Notes under the pieces: generated by a model
Database searches by the model: none
The model's input: the letters and a program-made list of their open reading frames with translations, nothing else
Told to the model about the DNA's origin: nothing
Assembly (NCBI GenBank): GCA_040223615.1
Contig: JAVKFY010000058.1
Location: 62,001 to 126,000 of the forward strand
Direction of reading: 5' to 3'
From: JAVKFY01 sp040223615
GTDB lineage: Bacteria; Pseudomonadota; Alphaproteobacteria; GCA-2731375
DNA length: 64,000 nucleotides
Shown: positions 34,242 to 42,652 of the stretch, one piece after another
Position numbering within the stretch: the stretch's first letter is position 1
Layout: each line of letters opens with the position of its first letter
Program-made: the position numbers and the translations under genes

Positions 34242-35371
34242 GCCGCCGCCCTCGGCCCGATCAGCACCGCCGCCTGCAGCCGGCTGCGGCCGAACCGGGC
34301 CATGCGGTCCAGCTCTGCCCATGGGATCGGCAGGTCGGCGGTCGCCAGCGGCGATTCCAGGTCGTCCGGATCGACCCAGGGATCGTGCACGAAGACGCGA
34401 CGGTCGTCGTGCCCGAAGGCAACGAGCCAGTGCGGCGTGCGGCTGCCGACCATCCGATATTGCGAAACCAGCAGCACCGCCGCCATGCCCCGGTCCAGCG
34501 CCTCGCGGAGCCCGGGCATGGTCAGCGCCGACCGTCGCACCGGCACCTTCAGCGCCTTCAGTTCGTCGCGGAAATCGTCCTGGATCAGCGTCATCACCTC
34601 GCGCTTGCTCTCATTGCGCAAGCCGTCCACGAAATAGGGCGGTGGCTGGCTGACATGTACCGCGACGGCGAAGCCCCGCCTGGCGGAAGCCAGCGCCAGC
34701 CCGAACGGCTCGCATCCGCCGTGCCCGCCGCTCATGAACACCAGCGTCGCCTCGCGCCAGAGCCGGAATTCCAGCCGTTGGTCCAGGCGTGTGCCGGAAT
34801 CGACTGCCGCCATCGCCATCATCAGCGCCGCCGGTCCGCAGGTGAAATCCGTGCTCTGCGGAAAGTACGGCGGCACCGGATGTGTCGGCACCTCGGCGCG
34901 CAACGCCTTCTGCATACGCAGCGCATCGGAATGGTCCTCGTAGTAGTCGGGGATGCGGTCAAACGGGCGGTATCCGAGCCGTCGGTAGAGCGCGATGGCG
35001 CTCGCGTTGTCGGGCCGCACCTCCAGCCGCAGCCATAGGCCGTCGCGCGCCACCGCCGCGCTTTCGGCCGCGACCATGAGCTGGTTGCCCAGGCCATGCG
35101 CGCGCGCCTCGGGCAGCACCGCCACCGAGTAGATGCGCGCCAGCGCCGTGCCGGATCGGAACAACACCAGCACATAGCCGGCAAGCCCACCGTCAAGTTC
35201 GGCGACCAGCAGCGCCGCCCTGCCCTTGGTGATGAAATGCCGGAAGCTGCGCCGCGACAGCCGGTCGGCCTCAAAGCAACGGCTCTCGATCGCGAGCAAT
35301 GCGTCAATATCGCATTTGCTCGCCGGCCGAATGGTCACCGGTGATAGTTGCTCGATCGGTGCGACCGACAT
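34238..35371 (-). CDS. GNAT acetyltransferase fused to C39-like cysteine peptidase
   Basis: 377 residues in two domains. Residues 12-158 are a GNAT N-acetyltransferase (IRPASKCDIDALLAIESRCF; the acetyl-CoA loop VLPEARAHGLGNQLM; ASAIALYRRLGYRPF), close to the RimI type. Residues 166-372 are a papain-like C39 peptidase domain with Cys178 in QSTDFTCGPAALMM, His314 in TPHWLVAFG and Asp330 in VFVHDPW, so the full triad is present. C39 peptidases usually cut leader peptides at double-glycine sites in secretion, but no ABC exporter is fused or nearby. With the ATP-grasp gene it looks like a small protein- or peptide-modifying module of unknown target. Confidence 0.88.
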   Translation of the reverse strand: MSVAPIEQLSPVTIRPASKCDIDALLAIESRCFEADRLSRRSFRHFITKGRAALLVAELDGGLAGYVLVLFRSGTALARIYSVAVLPEARAHGLGNQLMVAAESAAVARDGLWLRLEVRPDNASAIALYRRLGYRPFDRIPDYYEDHSDALRMQKALRAEVPTHPVPPYFPQSTDFTCGPAALMMAMAAVDSGTRLDQRLEFRLWREATLVFMSGGHGGCEPFGLALASARRGFAVAVHVSQPPPYFVDGLRNESKREVMTLIQDDFRDELKALKVPVRRSALTMPGLREALDRGMAAVLLVSQYRMVGSRTPHWLVAFGHDDRRVFVHDPWVDPDDLESPLATADLPIPWAELDRMARFGRSRLQAAVLIGPRAAA

Positions 35372-35424
35372 TGCCGTTTCGGAAAGAGAAGTCGTCGCCG
35401 ATTAGATAGGCGCGAGCGCCGCGA

Positions 35425-36180
35425 TTAGCCAGCGCTAAGTCCGACCTCACCCAACGTTTGGGTCATGGCATCGCGCCACCGGCTTTGGAGCATCTCGTTG
35501 GGCTCCTGGCGCAGGCCATAGCGTTGCAGGGTGGCGACCCGGCGCGAGCCGGCGGCGCCGAAGCTGGCCGCGACGCGCGGGTACCAGTAGTCGACCGAGG
35601 CTTGCAGCACTGCCTTGTCGCCGGCGCCAGCCAGCGCCCGCAGGCCCTCCTCGCCAAGCTCGGCATGGCGGGTCTCGGTCGGCAGGATCGCCCGGAACGC
35701 CTCGGCCAGCGGCTGATAAGACGCATGCGCGTAGTCGCGCAGGGTGATTACCGTGGCCCAGCCCATCAACACGTTCATCACCACCGCGTCGGCCCAGCCC
35801 GCGACCGGGTAGTGCAGCGCGTTCAGCCGCATGTCGCCGGGCAGGCGCTCGGTGCCGATGTCGGCGTCACGCGCCAGTCGCCGCGCCCAGGGATGCTGGC
35901 CGACGTAGCGGCCGGTGTCGGCGCCGAACTCGGCCATGATCTTCAGCACCCGCTCGGCGTGATCGAGCTTCTCCAGCACGATGCGCGAGGCGGCGATACG
36001 TTCGGTGATTCCGGGTCCGTCATTGATGTGGTCGGCGAAGCCGGCCGAGCCCGCCATTTCCGAATCCACGAAACTGGCCATCAGCCGCATCAGCTCGGCG
36101 CGGTAGCGCGGCGTGACGTTGCCCGGCGCGGTGAGCCGGCCGCCCTGCGCCACGTAGTCGATGAGTTCGGCGTCGTTCAT
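35425..36180 (-). CDS. PaaA/PaaC-like ferritin-fold protein downstream of paaABCDE
   Basis: 251 residues, mostly helical, belonging to the phenylacetic acid catabolic (ferritin-like) family. Candidate iron ligands sit in RIVLEKLDHAERVLKI and LPTETRHAELGEEGL, the latter being an E-x-x-H motif. It starts 12 bases after paaE and lies on the same strand, so it is probably the last gene of the paa operon. Standard paa operons have only PaaA and PaaC of this fold, so this is an extra member; it could be a second oxygenase component or could replace PaaC with another substrate. Confidence 0.8.
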   Translation of the reverse strand: MNDAELIDYVAQGGRLTAPGNVTPRYRAELMRLMASFVDSEMAGSAGFADHINDGPGITERIAASRIVLEKLDHAERVLKIMAEFGADTGRYVGQHPWARRLARDADIGTERLPGDMRLNALHYPVAGWADAVVMNVLMGWATVITLRDYAHASYQPLAEAFRAILPTETRHAELGEEGLRALAGAGDKAVLQASVDYWYPRVAASFGAAGSRRVATLQRYGLRQEPNEMLQSRWRDAMTQTLGEVGLSAG

Positions 36181-36192
36181 TGGCCCGAAACG

Positions 36193-37266
36193 TTACTGGT
36201 CATAGTCGACCACCAGCTTGTCGCTCACCGGATAGCTCTGGCAGGTCAGCACGTAGCCGCGCCGCACCTCGTAGTCCTCCAGCGCGTAGTTGGCATCCAT
36301 CTCGACCTCGCCCTCCAGCACCATGGCCCGGCAGGTCGAGCACACCCCGGCGCGGCAGGCATAGGGCGCATCCAGCCCTTCCGCCAGCGCCGCCTCCAGC
36401 ACCGTCTGCTGGCGCTTGGCGATCTTCACGTCGCGGCTGATGCCGTCGAGCGTCACGGTGGCGGCGCAGGCATCGGCCTCGGTGGCCGCCGTCGCGGCGG
36501 CGGCGCGCTTCGGTTTGCCGGCGTGCGGCGAGGCGAACAGCTCGAACTTGATCGCGCCCTCGTCCATGCCGGCGGCCTTGAGCGCTTCGGCAACGGCCAG
36601 CATCATCGGCTCCGGTCCGCAGACGAAGGCCAGATCGGCCCGTTTCACGTCGATCCAGCGCTCGAACAGCGCCTCGCACTTGGCGCGGTCGACCAGCCCG
36701 TTGAACAGGTCGATCTCCTGGGTCTCGCGGTCGAAGATGTGCAGGATCGAGAGCCGCCCGAGATGCAGGTTCTTCAGGTCCTCCAACTCCTCGCGGAACA
36801 TGATCGCGTTCGACGACTGGTTGCCGTAGACCAGCGTGAATGTCGATTGCGGCTCCTCCGCCAGCACGGTGCGGACGATCGACAGCACCGGCGTGATGCC
36901 GCTGCCGCCGGCGAATCCGAGATAGTCGCGCTTGGCCGCCGGATCGAGGGGCGCGTGAAAGTTGCCGGCCGGCGCCATCGCCTCCAGCACGTCGCCGGGT
37001 TTCACCTCGGTATTGGCGTAGGTCGAATACTGGCCGTCGTGGACCCGCTTGATCCCGACCCGCAGCCGGCCCTCGTTGCGCCCGGCGCAGATCGAATAGG
37101 ACCGCCGCACCTCCTCGCCGTCGAAGTCGCGCCGGAAGGTCAGGTACTGGCCCTGGATGAACTCGAACGCGTCGCGGTCTTCGGCGCGCGGCGCCAGGGT
37201 GAGCGCTACCGCGTCGCGGGTCAGCCGCTCCACCTCGACCACCGTCAGCGGAAAGAACCGGGCCAT
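36193..37266 (-). CDS. paaE: Phenylacetyl-CoA 1,2-epoxidase reductase subunit
   Basis: 357 residues. The N-terminal FAD and NAD(P)H-binding reductase has RRSYSICAG and GGSGITPVLSIVRTVL plus FVCGPEPMMLAV. A C-terminal plant-type ferredoxin carries CRAGVCSTCRAMV and a later Cys in VLTCQSYP. It moves electrons from NADPH to the di-iron epoxidase. ATG 37266 overlaps the paaD stop by one base (TGATG), in the fixed gene order A-B-C-D-E. Confidence 0.95.
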   Translation of the reverse strand: MARFFPLTVVEVERLTRDAVALTLAPRAEDRDAFEFIQGQYLTFRRDFDGEEVRRSYSICAGRNEGRLRVGIKRVHDGQYSTYANTEVKPGDVLEAMAPAGNFHAPLDPAAKRDYLGFAGGSGITPVLSIVRTVLAEEPQSTFTLVYGNQSSNAIMFREELEDLKNLHLGRLSILHIFDRETQEIDLFNGLVDRAKCEALFERWIDVKRADLAFVCGPEPMMLAVAEALKAAGMDEGAIKFELFASPHAGKPKRAAAATAATEADACAATVTLDGISRDVKIAKRQQTVLEAALAEGLDAPYACRAGVCSTCRAMVLEGEVEMDANYALEDYEVRRGYVLTCQSYPVSDKLVVDYDQ

Positions 37267-37754
37267 CAGTGCGCCTTGAAGTAGTCGAACGGCTCCAGGC
37301 AGTCGGTGCAGCGATAGCTCGCCTTGCACGGCGTGGAGCCGAACTGACTGATCCGTTCGGTCTTGCTGGAGCCGCAGCGCGGGCAGGCCACTTCCACCGG
37401 CGCCAGGGCCCTGGCACACGCCGCGCCTGCCGGCGGCGCGATGCCATAGGCATTCAGCTTCGCGCGCGCCTTCTCGCCGATCCAGTCGGTGGTCCAGGCC
37501 GGCGAGAGCTGGCGTTTCACGTGGAACTTGTCGACGCCGTGCCGGCGCAGCGCCGCCTGGATCTCAAGGTCGATCACCGCCGTGGCCGGACAGCCGGAAT
37601 AGGTCGGCGTCACCGTCACCTCCAGCACGCCGTCGCGCCAGGCGACGTCGCGCACGATGCCGAGGTCGACCACCGAGACCACCGGCACCTCCGGGTCCGG
37701 CACCTCTTCCAGCCAGGCCCAGACCTCCGCAACGGTCGGCTGCGCCGCGATCAC
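37266..37754 (-). CDS. paaD: Phenylacetyl-CoA epoxidase assembly protein PaaD
   Basis: 162 residues. It has the MIP18/SufT-type N-terminal domain (EEVPDPEVPVVSVVDLGIVR; VTPTYSGCPATAVI) and a C-terminal zinc-ribbon-like region with four cysteines (CPRCG and CTDC, with CKASYR between). PaaD is needed for an active epoxidase and probably helps metal-centre assembly. Its stop overlaps paaE and its start overlaps the paaC stop. Confidence 0.93.
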   Translation of the reverse strand: MIAAQPTVAEVWAWLEEVPDPEVPVVSVVDLGIVRDVAWRDGVLEVTVTPTYSGCPATAVIDLEIQAALRRHGVDKFHVKRQLSPAWTTDWIGEKARAKLNAYGIAPPAGAACARALAPVEVACPRCGSSKTERISQFGSTPCKASYRCTDCLEPFDYFKAH

Positions 37755-38506
37755 CAGCGTGCCCCCGGATAGGCGCGCTGCAGGAACTGCATCTCGGCCA
37801 GGATGTAGCCCAGGTGTTCGGAGTGGACACCGCGCTTGCCGCCCTTGTGCATGAAGTCCTGCTCCGGCTTGTCCAGCGTCGCCTCGGCCAGGGTCGCGGC
37901 GACATGTTCGTCCCAGGCCGGTTTCAGGGTTTCCGGCAGCGGCGCCACCCCGGCGGCGGCCGCCGCCTCGTCAACCGCGTCGGCGATGAACGCTTCGCCC
38001 GAATACGGCCACAGGTCGTCCAGCGCCGCCTGCATGCGCCGGTGGCTCTCCTCGGTGCCGTCGCCGAGCCGGACCACCATGTCGGTCGACCGCTCCAGGT
38101 GATAGGCGACCTCCTTGGCCGCCTTCTCCGCGATCTCGCCGATCCGTGAGTCGGACGAGGTCTGCAGCGCATTCAGGGCCGGCAGATGCCAGGCGTCGTA
38201 CAGAAACTGCCGCATGAGGGTGTGGCCGAAATCGCCGTTCGGGCGTTCCACCAGCAACACGTTGTGGAAATCGCCGGCGTCGCGCAGGTAGGCCAGCTTG
38301 TCGGCGTCGCGCCCCTTGCCCTCGACCTCGGCCGCCAGGGCGAGCCAGAGCTGGGTCTGGCCGATCAGGTCCAGCGCCACGTTGGCCATGGCGATGTCCT
38401 CTTCCAGCACCGGCGCGTGCCCGCACCACTCGGAAACCCGGTGCCCGAGGATCAGGTTGTTGTCTCCGAGCCGCAGCAGAAACTGGAAGAGCGCGTCGCC
38501 GTCCAT
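37751..38506 (-). CDS. paaC: Phenylacetyl-CoA epoxidase structural subunit PaaC
   Basis: 251 residues with ferritin fold but without intact di-iron ligands, as expected for the structural partner of PaaA. Family stretches are LRLGDNNLILGHRVSEWCGHAPVLEED at the start, NVALDLIGQTQLWL and HSEHLGYILAEMQFLQRAYPG at the end. It forms the PaaAC core that positions phenylacetyl-CoA. ATG 38506 was chosen to give the standard N-terminus. Confidence 0.94.
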   Translation of the reverse strand: MDGDALFQFLLRLGDNNLILGHRVSEWCGHAPVLEEDIAMANVALDLIGQTQLWLALAAEVEGKGRDADKLAYLRDAGDFHNVLLVERPNGDFGHTLMRQFLYDAWHLPALNALQTSSDSRIGEIAEKAAKEVAYHLERSTDMVVRLGDGTEESHRRMQAALDDLWPYSGEAFIADAVDEAAAAAGVAPLPETLKPAWDEHVAATLAEATLDKPEQDFMHKGGKRGVHSEHLGYILAEMQFLQRAYPGARW

Positions 38507-38513
38507 CGCTGGA

Positions 38514-38795
38514 TCACATCGCGCCGACGTCGTCGGGGATGTCGAAGAAGGTCGGGTGGCGGTAGACCTTGGCGTTCGACGGTTCGAACAGCGGACCTTT
38601 CTTGCCCGGCGCGCTGGCGGTGATGTCGGCGGCGCGGACCACCCAGATCGACACGCCCTCGTTGCGCCTTGTGTAGACATCGCGAGCGGCATTGACCGCC
38701 ATTTCCGCGTCCGGCGCGTGCAGGCTGCCGACGTGACGGTGCGACATGCCGTGCTGACCACGGATGAAGACTTCCCAGAGCGGCCACTCGTTCAT
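38514..38795 (-). CDS. paaB: Phenylacetyl-CoA epoxidase subunit PaaB
   Basis: 93 residues, the normal size. The sequence EWPLWEVFIRGQHGMSHRHVGSLHAPDAE at the start and the later NEGVSIWVVRAADI are typical. PaaB bridges the PaaAC heterodimers into the larger complex. Its ATG overlaps the paaA stop by four bases. Confidence 0.95.
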   Translation of the reverse strand: MNEWPLWEVFIRGQHGMSHRHVGSLHAPDAEMAVNAARDVYTRRNEGVSIWVVRAADITASAPGKKGPLFEPSNAKVYRHPTFFDIPDDVGAM

Positions 38796-39781
38796 TCCGC
38801 GGCGCTCCGGGCCGAACGCTTGTCCGCGTAGGCCATCAGGCCGTCGCGGAACCAGGCGCCGTCTTCCCAGGCGTCGACCCGTGCGGCCAACCGTTCCTTG
38901 TTGCACGGGCCATTGCCGCGCACGACCTGGTAGAATTCGTCCCAGTCGAGCTCGCCGAAATCGTAGTGCCCGGTCTCCTCGTTCAGCTTGCACTTCGGAT
39001 CGGGCACCGACAGGCCGAGATAGTCGGCCTGCGGCACGGTCTGATCGACGAACTTCTGGCGCAATTCGTCGTTCGAGTTCAGCTTCACCTTCCAGGCCAT
39101 CGACTGCGCCGAGTGCACCGACTCCGCGTCCGGCGGGCCGAACATCGCCAGCGACGGCCACCACCAGCGGTTCAGCGCGTCCTGCGCCATCGCCTTCTGC
39201 GCCTCGGAGCCCTGCGCCAGTTTCATCATGATGTCGTAGCCCTGGCGCTGGTGGAAACTCTCCTCCTTGCAGATCCGCACCATCGCCCGCGCGTAGGGAC
39301 CGTAGGAGCAACGCTGCAACGGCACCTGGTTCATGATCGCGGCGCCGTCGACCAGCCAGCCGATGGCGCCGATGTCGGCCCAGGTCAGAGTCGGGTAGTT
39401 GAAGATCGAGGAATACTTCGCCTTGCCCGAGTGCAGCTGCTCGTACATCTGGTCGCGAGTGATGCCCAGCGTCTCCGCCGCGCAATAGAGATAGAGCCCG
39501 TGGCCGGCCTCGTCCTGCACCTTGGCCAGCAGGATCGCCTTGCGCTCCAGCGTCGGCGCGCGGGTGATCCAGTTGCCCTCGGGCAGCTGGCCGACGACCT
39601 CGGAATGGGCGTGCTGGCTGATCTGCCGGATCAGCGTCTTGCGGTAGGCTTCCGGCATCCAGTCCTTCGGCTCGACGCGGATATCGGCGTCGATCCGGGC
39701 CTGGAACGCCTGCTCTTCCGGCGTCGGGGCGGCGCGCCGCTCGACCGGCTTGGAGTCGGTCCGGACGTCTTGCGTATACAT
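38792..39781 (-). CDS. paaA: Phenylacetyl-CoA 1,2-epoxidase catalytic subunit PaaA
   Basis: 329 residues. The di-iron helices are visible in AKVQDEAGHGLYLY and ICKEESFHQRQGYD, each with an E-x-x-H type pair. PaaA inserts one oxygen atom into the ring of phenylacetyl-CoA, the first committed step of aerobic phenylacetate breakdown. ATG 39781 has GGAGGAAG seven bases upstream and is the first gene of the paaABCDE operon. Later pathway genes (paaZ, paaJ, paaH) are not in this window. Confidence 0.96.
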   Translation of the reverse strand: MYTQDVRTDSKPVERRAAPTPEEQAFQARIDADIRVEPKDWMPEAYRKTLIRQISQHAHSEVVGQLPEGNWITRAPTLERKAILLAKVQDEAGHGLYLYCAAETLGITRDQMYEQLHSGKAKYSSIFNYPTLTWADIGAIGWLVDGAAIMNQVPLQRCSYGPYARAMVRICKEESFHQRQGYDIMMKLAQGSEAQKAMAQDALNRWWWPSLAMFGPPDAESVHSAQSMAWKVKLNSNDELRQKFVDQTVPQADYLGLSVPDPKCKLNEETGHYDFGELDWDEFYQVVRGNGPCNKERLAARVDAWEDGAWFRDGLMAYADKRSARSAAE

Positions 39782-39923
39782 CGGCTTCCTCCGGTTGGTT
39801 ATCGGCAGGATAGCGCCTTCGCCCCGACCGTTGCTAATGCCATCTGGTGCGACCAAGCGCCCCATGGAAGGGCCGAAGCGAGTCGGTTGGAGCGTTCGCC
39901 GCCAATGCTCTACGCTGGCCGGC

Positions 39924-40652
39924 ATGATCGAGCGCACAGCCACTGGCGGCGTCGTCACGCTGACCCTGAACCGCCCGGAACGGCGCAACGCGCTGGACGA
40001 CGCGGCCATGCACGCGCTGGCCGTCGAGTTGGAAGCGCTGGGCGACGACGCCCGCTGCGTGGTGATCCGCGGCGCCGGGCCGTCATTCTCCGCCGGCCGC
40101 GACCTGAAGCAGGCGGCCGAACTCGACCAGCAAGCGGCGCTGACCCAGCACCGACGCTGGGCCGACGTGTTCCGCACCTTGCGCCGCCTACCCTGCCCGT
40201 CGCTGGCGGTGGTGCAGGGCAACGCGGTTGCCGGCGGCTTCACGTTGGCCCTGGCCTGCGATTTCCTGATCGCGGAGCGGAGCGCAAAGTTCGGTGCGCT
40301 GGAGATGGCCAATGGCTTTCCGGCCGCCATGTGTACCCCGATCCTGGCGCACAAGGCGCCGCCGGCGCTCGGACTGGAAATGGCGTTGTTCGGCCAGCCG
40401 GTCACGGCCACACGCCTGGCCGAGGCCGGCCTGATCAACCGCCTGGTGGACCGCGCCGAGGATCTGGATGCCGCCGTCGATGAGTTCGTCGGCCGTATCC
40501 TCGAACTAGACCCGTTGGCGGTGCGGCAGACCATCGAGACCTACCGGGCGGCCCGCACCATGCCGCTCGAGCAGGCCTTCACCATGGGCGAACACCTGAA
40601 CCAGCTGATCGAAGCCTCCGGCGGCTTCAAGCGCAAGGGAGACCCGCGATGA
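39924..40652 (+). CDS. Enoyl-CoA hydratase/isomerase family protein
   Basis: 242 residues of crotonase fold: VTLTLNRPERRNALDD, the oxyanion-hole loops GAGPSFSAGRDLKQ and GNAVAGGFTLALACD, and GLINRLVDRAEDLDA. It is divergent from paaA across a 142-base gap, a usual location for PaaF- or PaaG-like steps of the phenylacetate route, but it could also serve the HpaB-like gene that overlaps its stop (ATGA). The start at 39924 gives the normal N-terminus; a longer frame runs into the paaA promoter. Confidence 0.9.
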   Translation: MIERTATGGVVTLTLNRPERRNALDDAAMHALAVELEALGDDARCVVIRGAGPSFSAGRDLKQAAELDQQAALTQHRRWADVFRTLRRLPCPSLAVVQGNAVAGGFTLALACDFLIAERSAKFGALEMANGFPAAMCTPILAHKAPPALGLEMALFGQPVTATRLAEAGLINRLVDRAEDLDAAVDEFVGRILELDPLAVRQTIETYRAARTMPLEQAFTMGEHLNQLIEASGGFKRKGDPR

Positions 40653-42118
40653 CCAAGACCGGTGCCGACCACATCGCCTCGCTGCGCGACGGCCGCGCGA
40701 TCCATCTCGACGGTGTCGCGGTCGGCGACGTGACCACGCATTCGGCCTACCGCAACGTCGTCGCCTCGACCGGCCGGCTGTACGACTTCCAGGCCGAGAA
40801 CCTGGACCTGATGACCTTCGAGACCGAAAGCGGCGGCCGCGCCAACCGGATCTGGCAACTGCCGACCAGCTACGACGAACTGATCGAGCGGCGGCGCGCT
40901 CTGGTCGCCTGGATGGAACTGCATGCCGGCTTCATGGGCCGGGCGCCCGACCACGTCGCGTCCTGCATATCCGGCATGTACATGGGCCGCGACCAGTTCG
41001 AGGACTACGACCCGGCCCGCGCCAAGGCGCTTGCGGGCTACTACAAATACGCGCGCGACAACGAGCTGTACCTCACCTACGTGATCATCAACCCGCAGGC
41101 CGACCGCTCCAAGACCGCTGACGCCCAGGCCGACCCGTACCTGACCTGCGGCGTGGTCGACGAGGATGCGGAGGGGCTAACCGTGCGCGGTGCCAAGATG
41201 CTGGCCACCGGCGGCGTGATGGCCAACGAGGTGTTCGTCACCTGCATCCAGCCGCTGCAGCCGAGCGAGGCGCGCTACGCGCTGTCCTTCGCCATCCCGA
41301 TGAACGCCAAGGGCCTGAAGATCCTGTCGCGCAAGTCGTACGAGCAGCACGCCGTTTCGGTCTTCGACAACCCGCTGGCCAGCCAGTTCGACGAAAACGA
41401 CGCGGTGCTCTATTTCGACGACGTGAAGGTGCCGTGGGACCGGGTGTTCGTAAACCAGGACACCGCGATGTGCCAGCGTCAGTTCCACGCCACCCCGGCG
41501 CACGTCTACCAGAACTACCAGGCCCAGGTGCGGCTGATGGTGAAGCTGCGCTTCATGGTCGGGCTGGGCCGCAAGATCGCCGAGACCAACGGCACCGCCG
41601 ACTTCCCTCAGGTCAAGGAAGCGCTCGGCCAGCTCGCGGCGGACGCCACCGTGGTCGACGCGCTGGTGCACTCGATGGAAATCCAGGGCCGGCAGCACGG
41701 CCCTTACTACGTGCCCGACCGGCACACGCTCTACGCCGCCCAGGTCCTGACGCAGCAGCTCTATCCCGACCTGATCCGCCGCCTGCGCGACCTCGCCGGC
41801 GGCGGCCTGATCATGCTGCCCTCGTCGGTGGCCGACTTCGCCAACCCGGAGCTGCGCGCGCTGATCGGCAAGACCCAGCAGTCGCCGGCGACCGACAGCG
41901 AGGGCCGGGTGAAATTCTTCAAGCTGGCGTGGGACGCGATCGGCTCCGAATTCGCCTCGCGTCACACGCAGTACGAGATGTTCTACGCTGGCGCCAGCTT
42001 CGTCACCAAAAACCACGCCAACCGCACCTTCGATTGGGACCGCTGCACCGGCCTGGTCGACCGCTTGCTGGACGGCTACGACCTCGACGACGAACTGGCG
42101 CGGCGCGCCGCCGAATAG
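40649..42118 (+). CDS. HpaB-family FADH2-dependent aromatic hydroxylase
   Basis: 489 residues, matching the large component of 4-hydroxyphenylacetate 3-monooxygenase (acyl-CoA dehydrogenase-like fold). Characteristic parts are DGRAIHLDGVAVGDVTTH, the flavin/substrate region SGMYMGRDQFEDYDPARAKAL, TYVIINPQADRSK and the closing NRTFDWDRCTGLV. It hydroxylates a phenol ortho to the hydroxyl using FADH2 from a separate reductase; no HpaC gene is adjacent. It overlaps the enoyl-CoA hydratase gene, linking it to the aromatic region. Exact substrate uncertain. Confidence 0.91.
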   Translation: MTKTGADHIASLRDGRAIHLDGVAVGDVTTHSAYRNVVASTGRLYDFQAENLDLMTFETESGGRANRIWQLPTSYDELIERRRALVAWMELHAGFMGRAPDHVASCISGMYMGRDQFEDYDPARAKALAGYYKYARDNELYLTYVIINPQADRSKTADAQADPYLTCGVVDEDAEGLTVRGAKMLATGGVMANEVFVTCIQPLQPSEARYALSFAIPMNAKGLKILSRKSYEQHAVSVFDNPLASQFDENDAVLYFDDVKVPWDRVFVNQDTAMCQRQFHATPAHVYQNYQAQVRLMVKLRFMVGLGRKIAETNGTADFPQVKEALGQLAADATVVDALVHSMEIQGRQHGPYYVPDRHTLYAAQVLTQQLYPDLIRRLRDLAGGGLIMLPSSVADFANPELRALIGKTQQSPATDSEGRVKFFKLAWDAIGSEFASRHTQYEMFYAGASFVTKNHANRTFDWDRCTGLVDRLLDGYDLDDELARRAAE

Positions 42119-42129
42119 GAGTGAGAGAC

Positions 42130-42510
42130 ATGGCGATCGACAAAGCGCACCTTGAGTTTCATGCCGTCGACATGGCCCAGGGCTGGGAGACGCCCGAAGG
42201 CTACCCGCCCGGTATCGAGCAGAAGATCCTGGCCGGGTCGCTGAACGAGACCGCCAAGCGCGGCAACCGTACCCGCCTGCTGCGCTTCCAGCCCGGCGTC
42301 CATACCACCGCGCCATTCGTGCACGATTATTGGGAAGAGGTGTACCTGGTCTCCGGCGACCTCACCGTCGGCAACGACGCGCACGGCCAGGGCGGCGAGA
42401 GCTTCCAGCCCAACACCTACGCCTGCCGCCCGCCGGGCGTCCCGCACGGTCCGTTCAAGTCCGAAGCCGGCTGCCTGCTGCTGGAAACGCACTACTACGA
42501 CGAGGGCTGA
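42130..42510 (+). CDS. Cupin-domain protein
   Basis: 126 residues forming a single cupin barrel. The metal-binding motif is partly visible in HTTAPFVHDYWEEVYLVSGDL, with further candidates in ACRPPGVPHGPFKSE. Small cupins beside hydroxylases act as isomerases, dioxygenases or accessory proteins. It begins 11 bases after the HpaB-like stop with AGGAGTGAG as ribosome binding site, so it ends that operon. Confidence 0.85.
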   Translation: MAIDKAHLEFHAVDMAQGWETPEGYPPGIEQKILAGSLNETAKRGNRTRLLRFQPGVHTTAPFVHDYWEEVYLVSGDLTVGNDAHGQGGESFQPNTYACRPPGVPHGPFKSEAGCLLLETHYYDEG

Positions 42511-42525
42511 GGCCCTGCATCAACA

Positions 42526-42634
42526 CCCACCTCACCCCAACCCTCTCCCCCCCAAAGGGCGGAGAGGGAGCAGCAACGTCATTGCCACTGCGTCCCTCTC
42601 CGCCCCCGGGGGCGGAGAGGACAGGTGAGGTGGG
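42526..42634. repeat. Composite inverted repeat between convergent genes
   Basis: Outer arms CCCACCTCACC (42526-42536) and GGTGAGGTGGG (42624-42634) are exact reverse complements. Inside them lie further complementary C- and G-rich blocks (CCCTCTCCGCC and GGGCGGAGAGG). This looks like a dispersed intergenic element of REP/BIME character and fills nearly all of the gap between the cupin gene and the convergent GST gene. It may act as a terminator in both directions. Confidence 0.65.
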
Positions 42635-42652
42635 GAATAGCGGTAGGCTCGC

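Noticed and set aside
39782..40534. N-terminal extension of paaA across the divergent gene
   Set aside because: The strong GGAGGAAG before the ATG at 39781 and the normal PaaA length settle the start; the extension is antisense to the enoyl-CoA hydratase gene.
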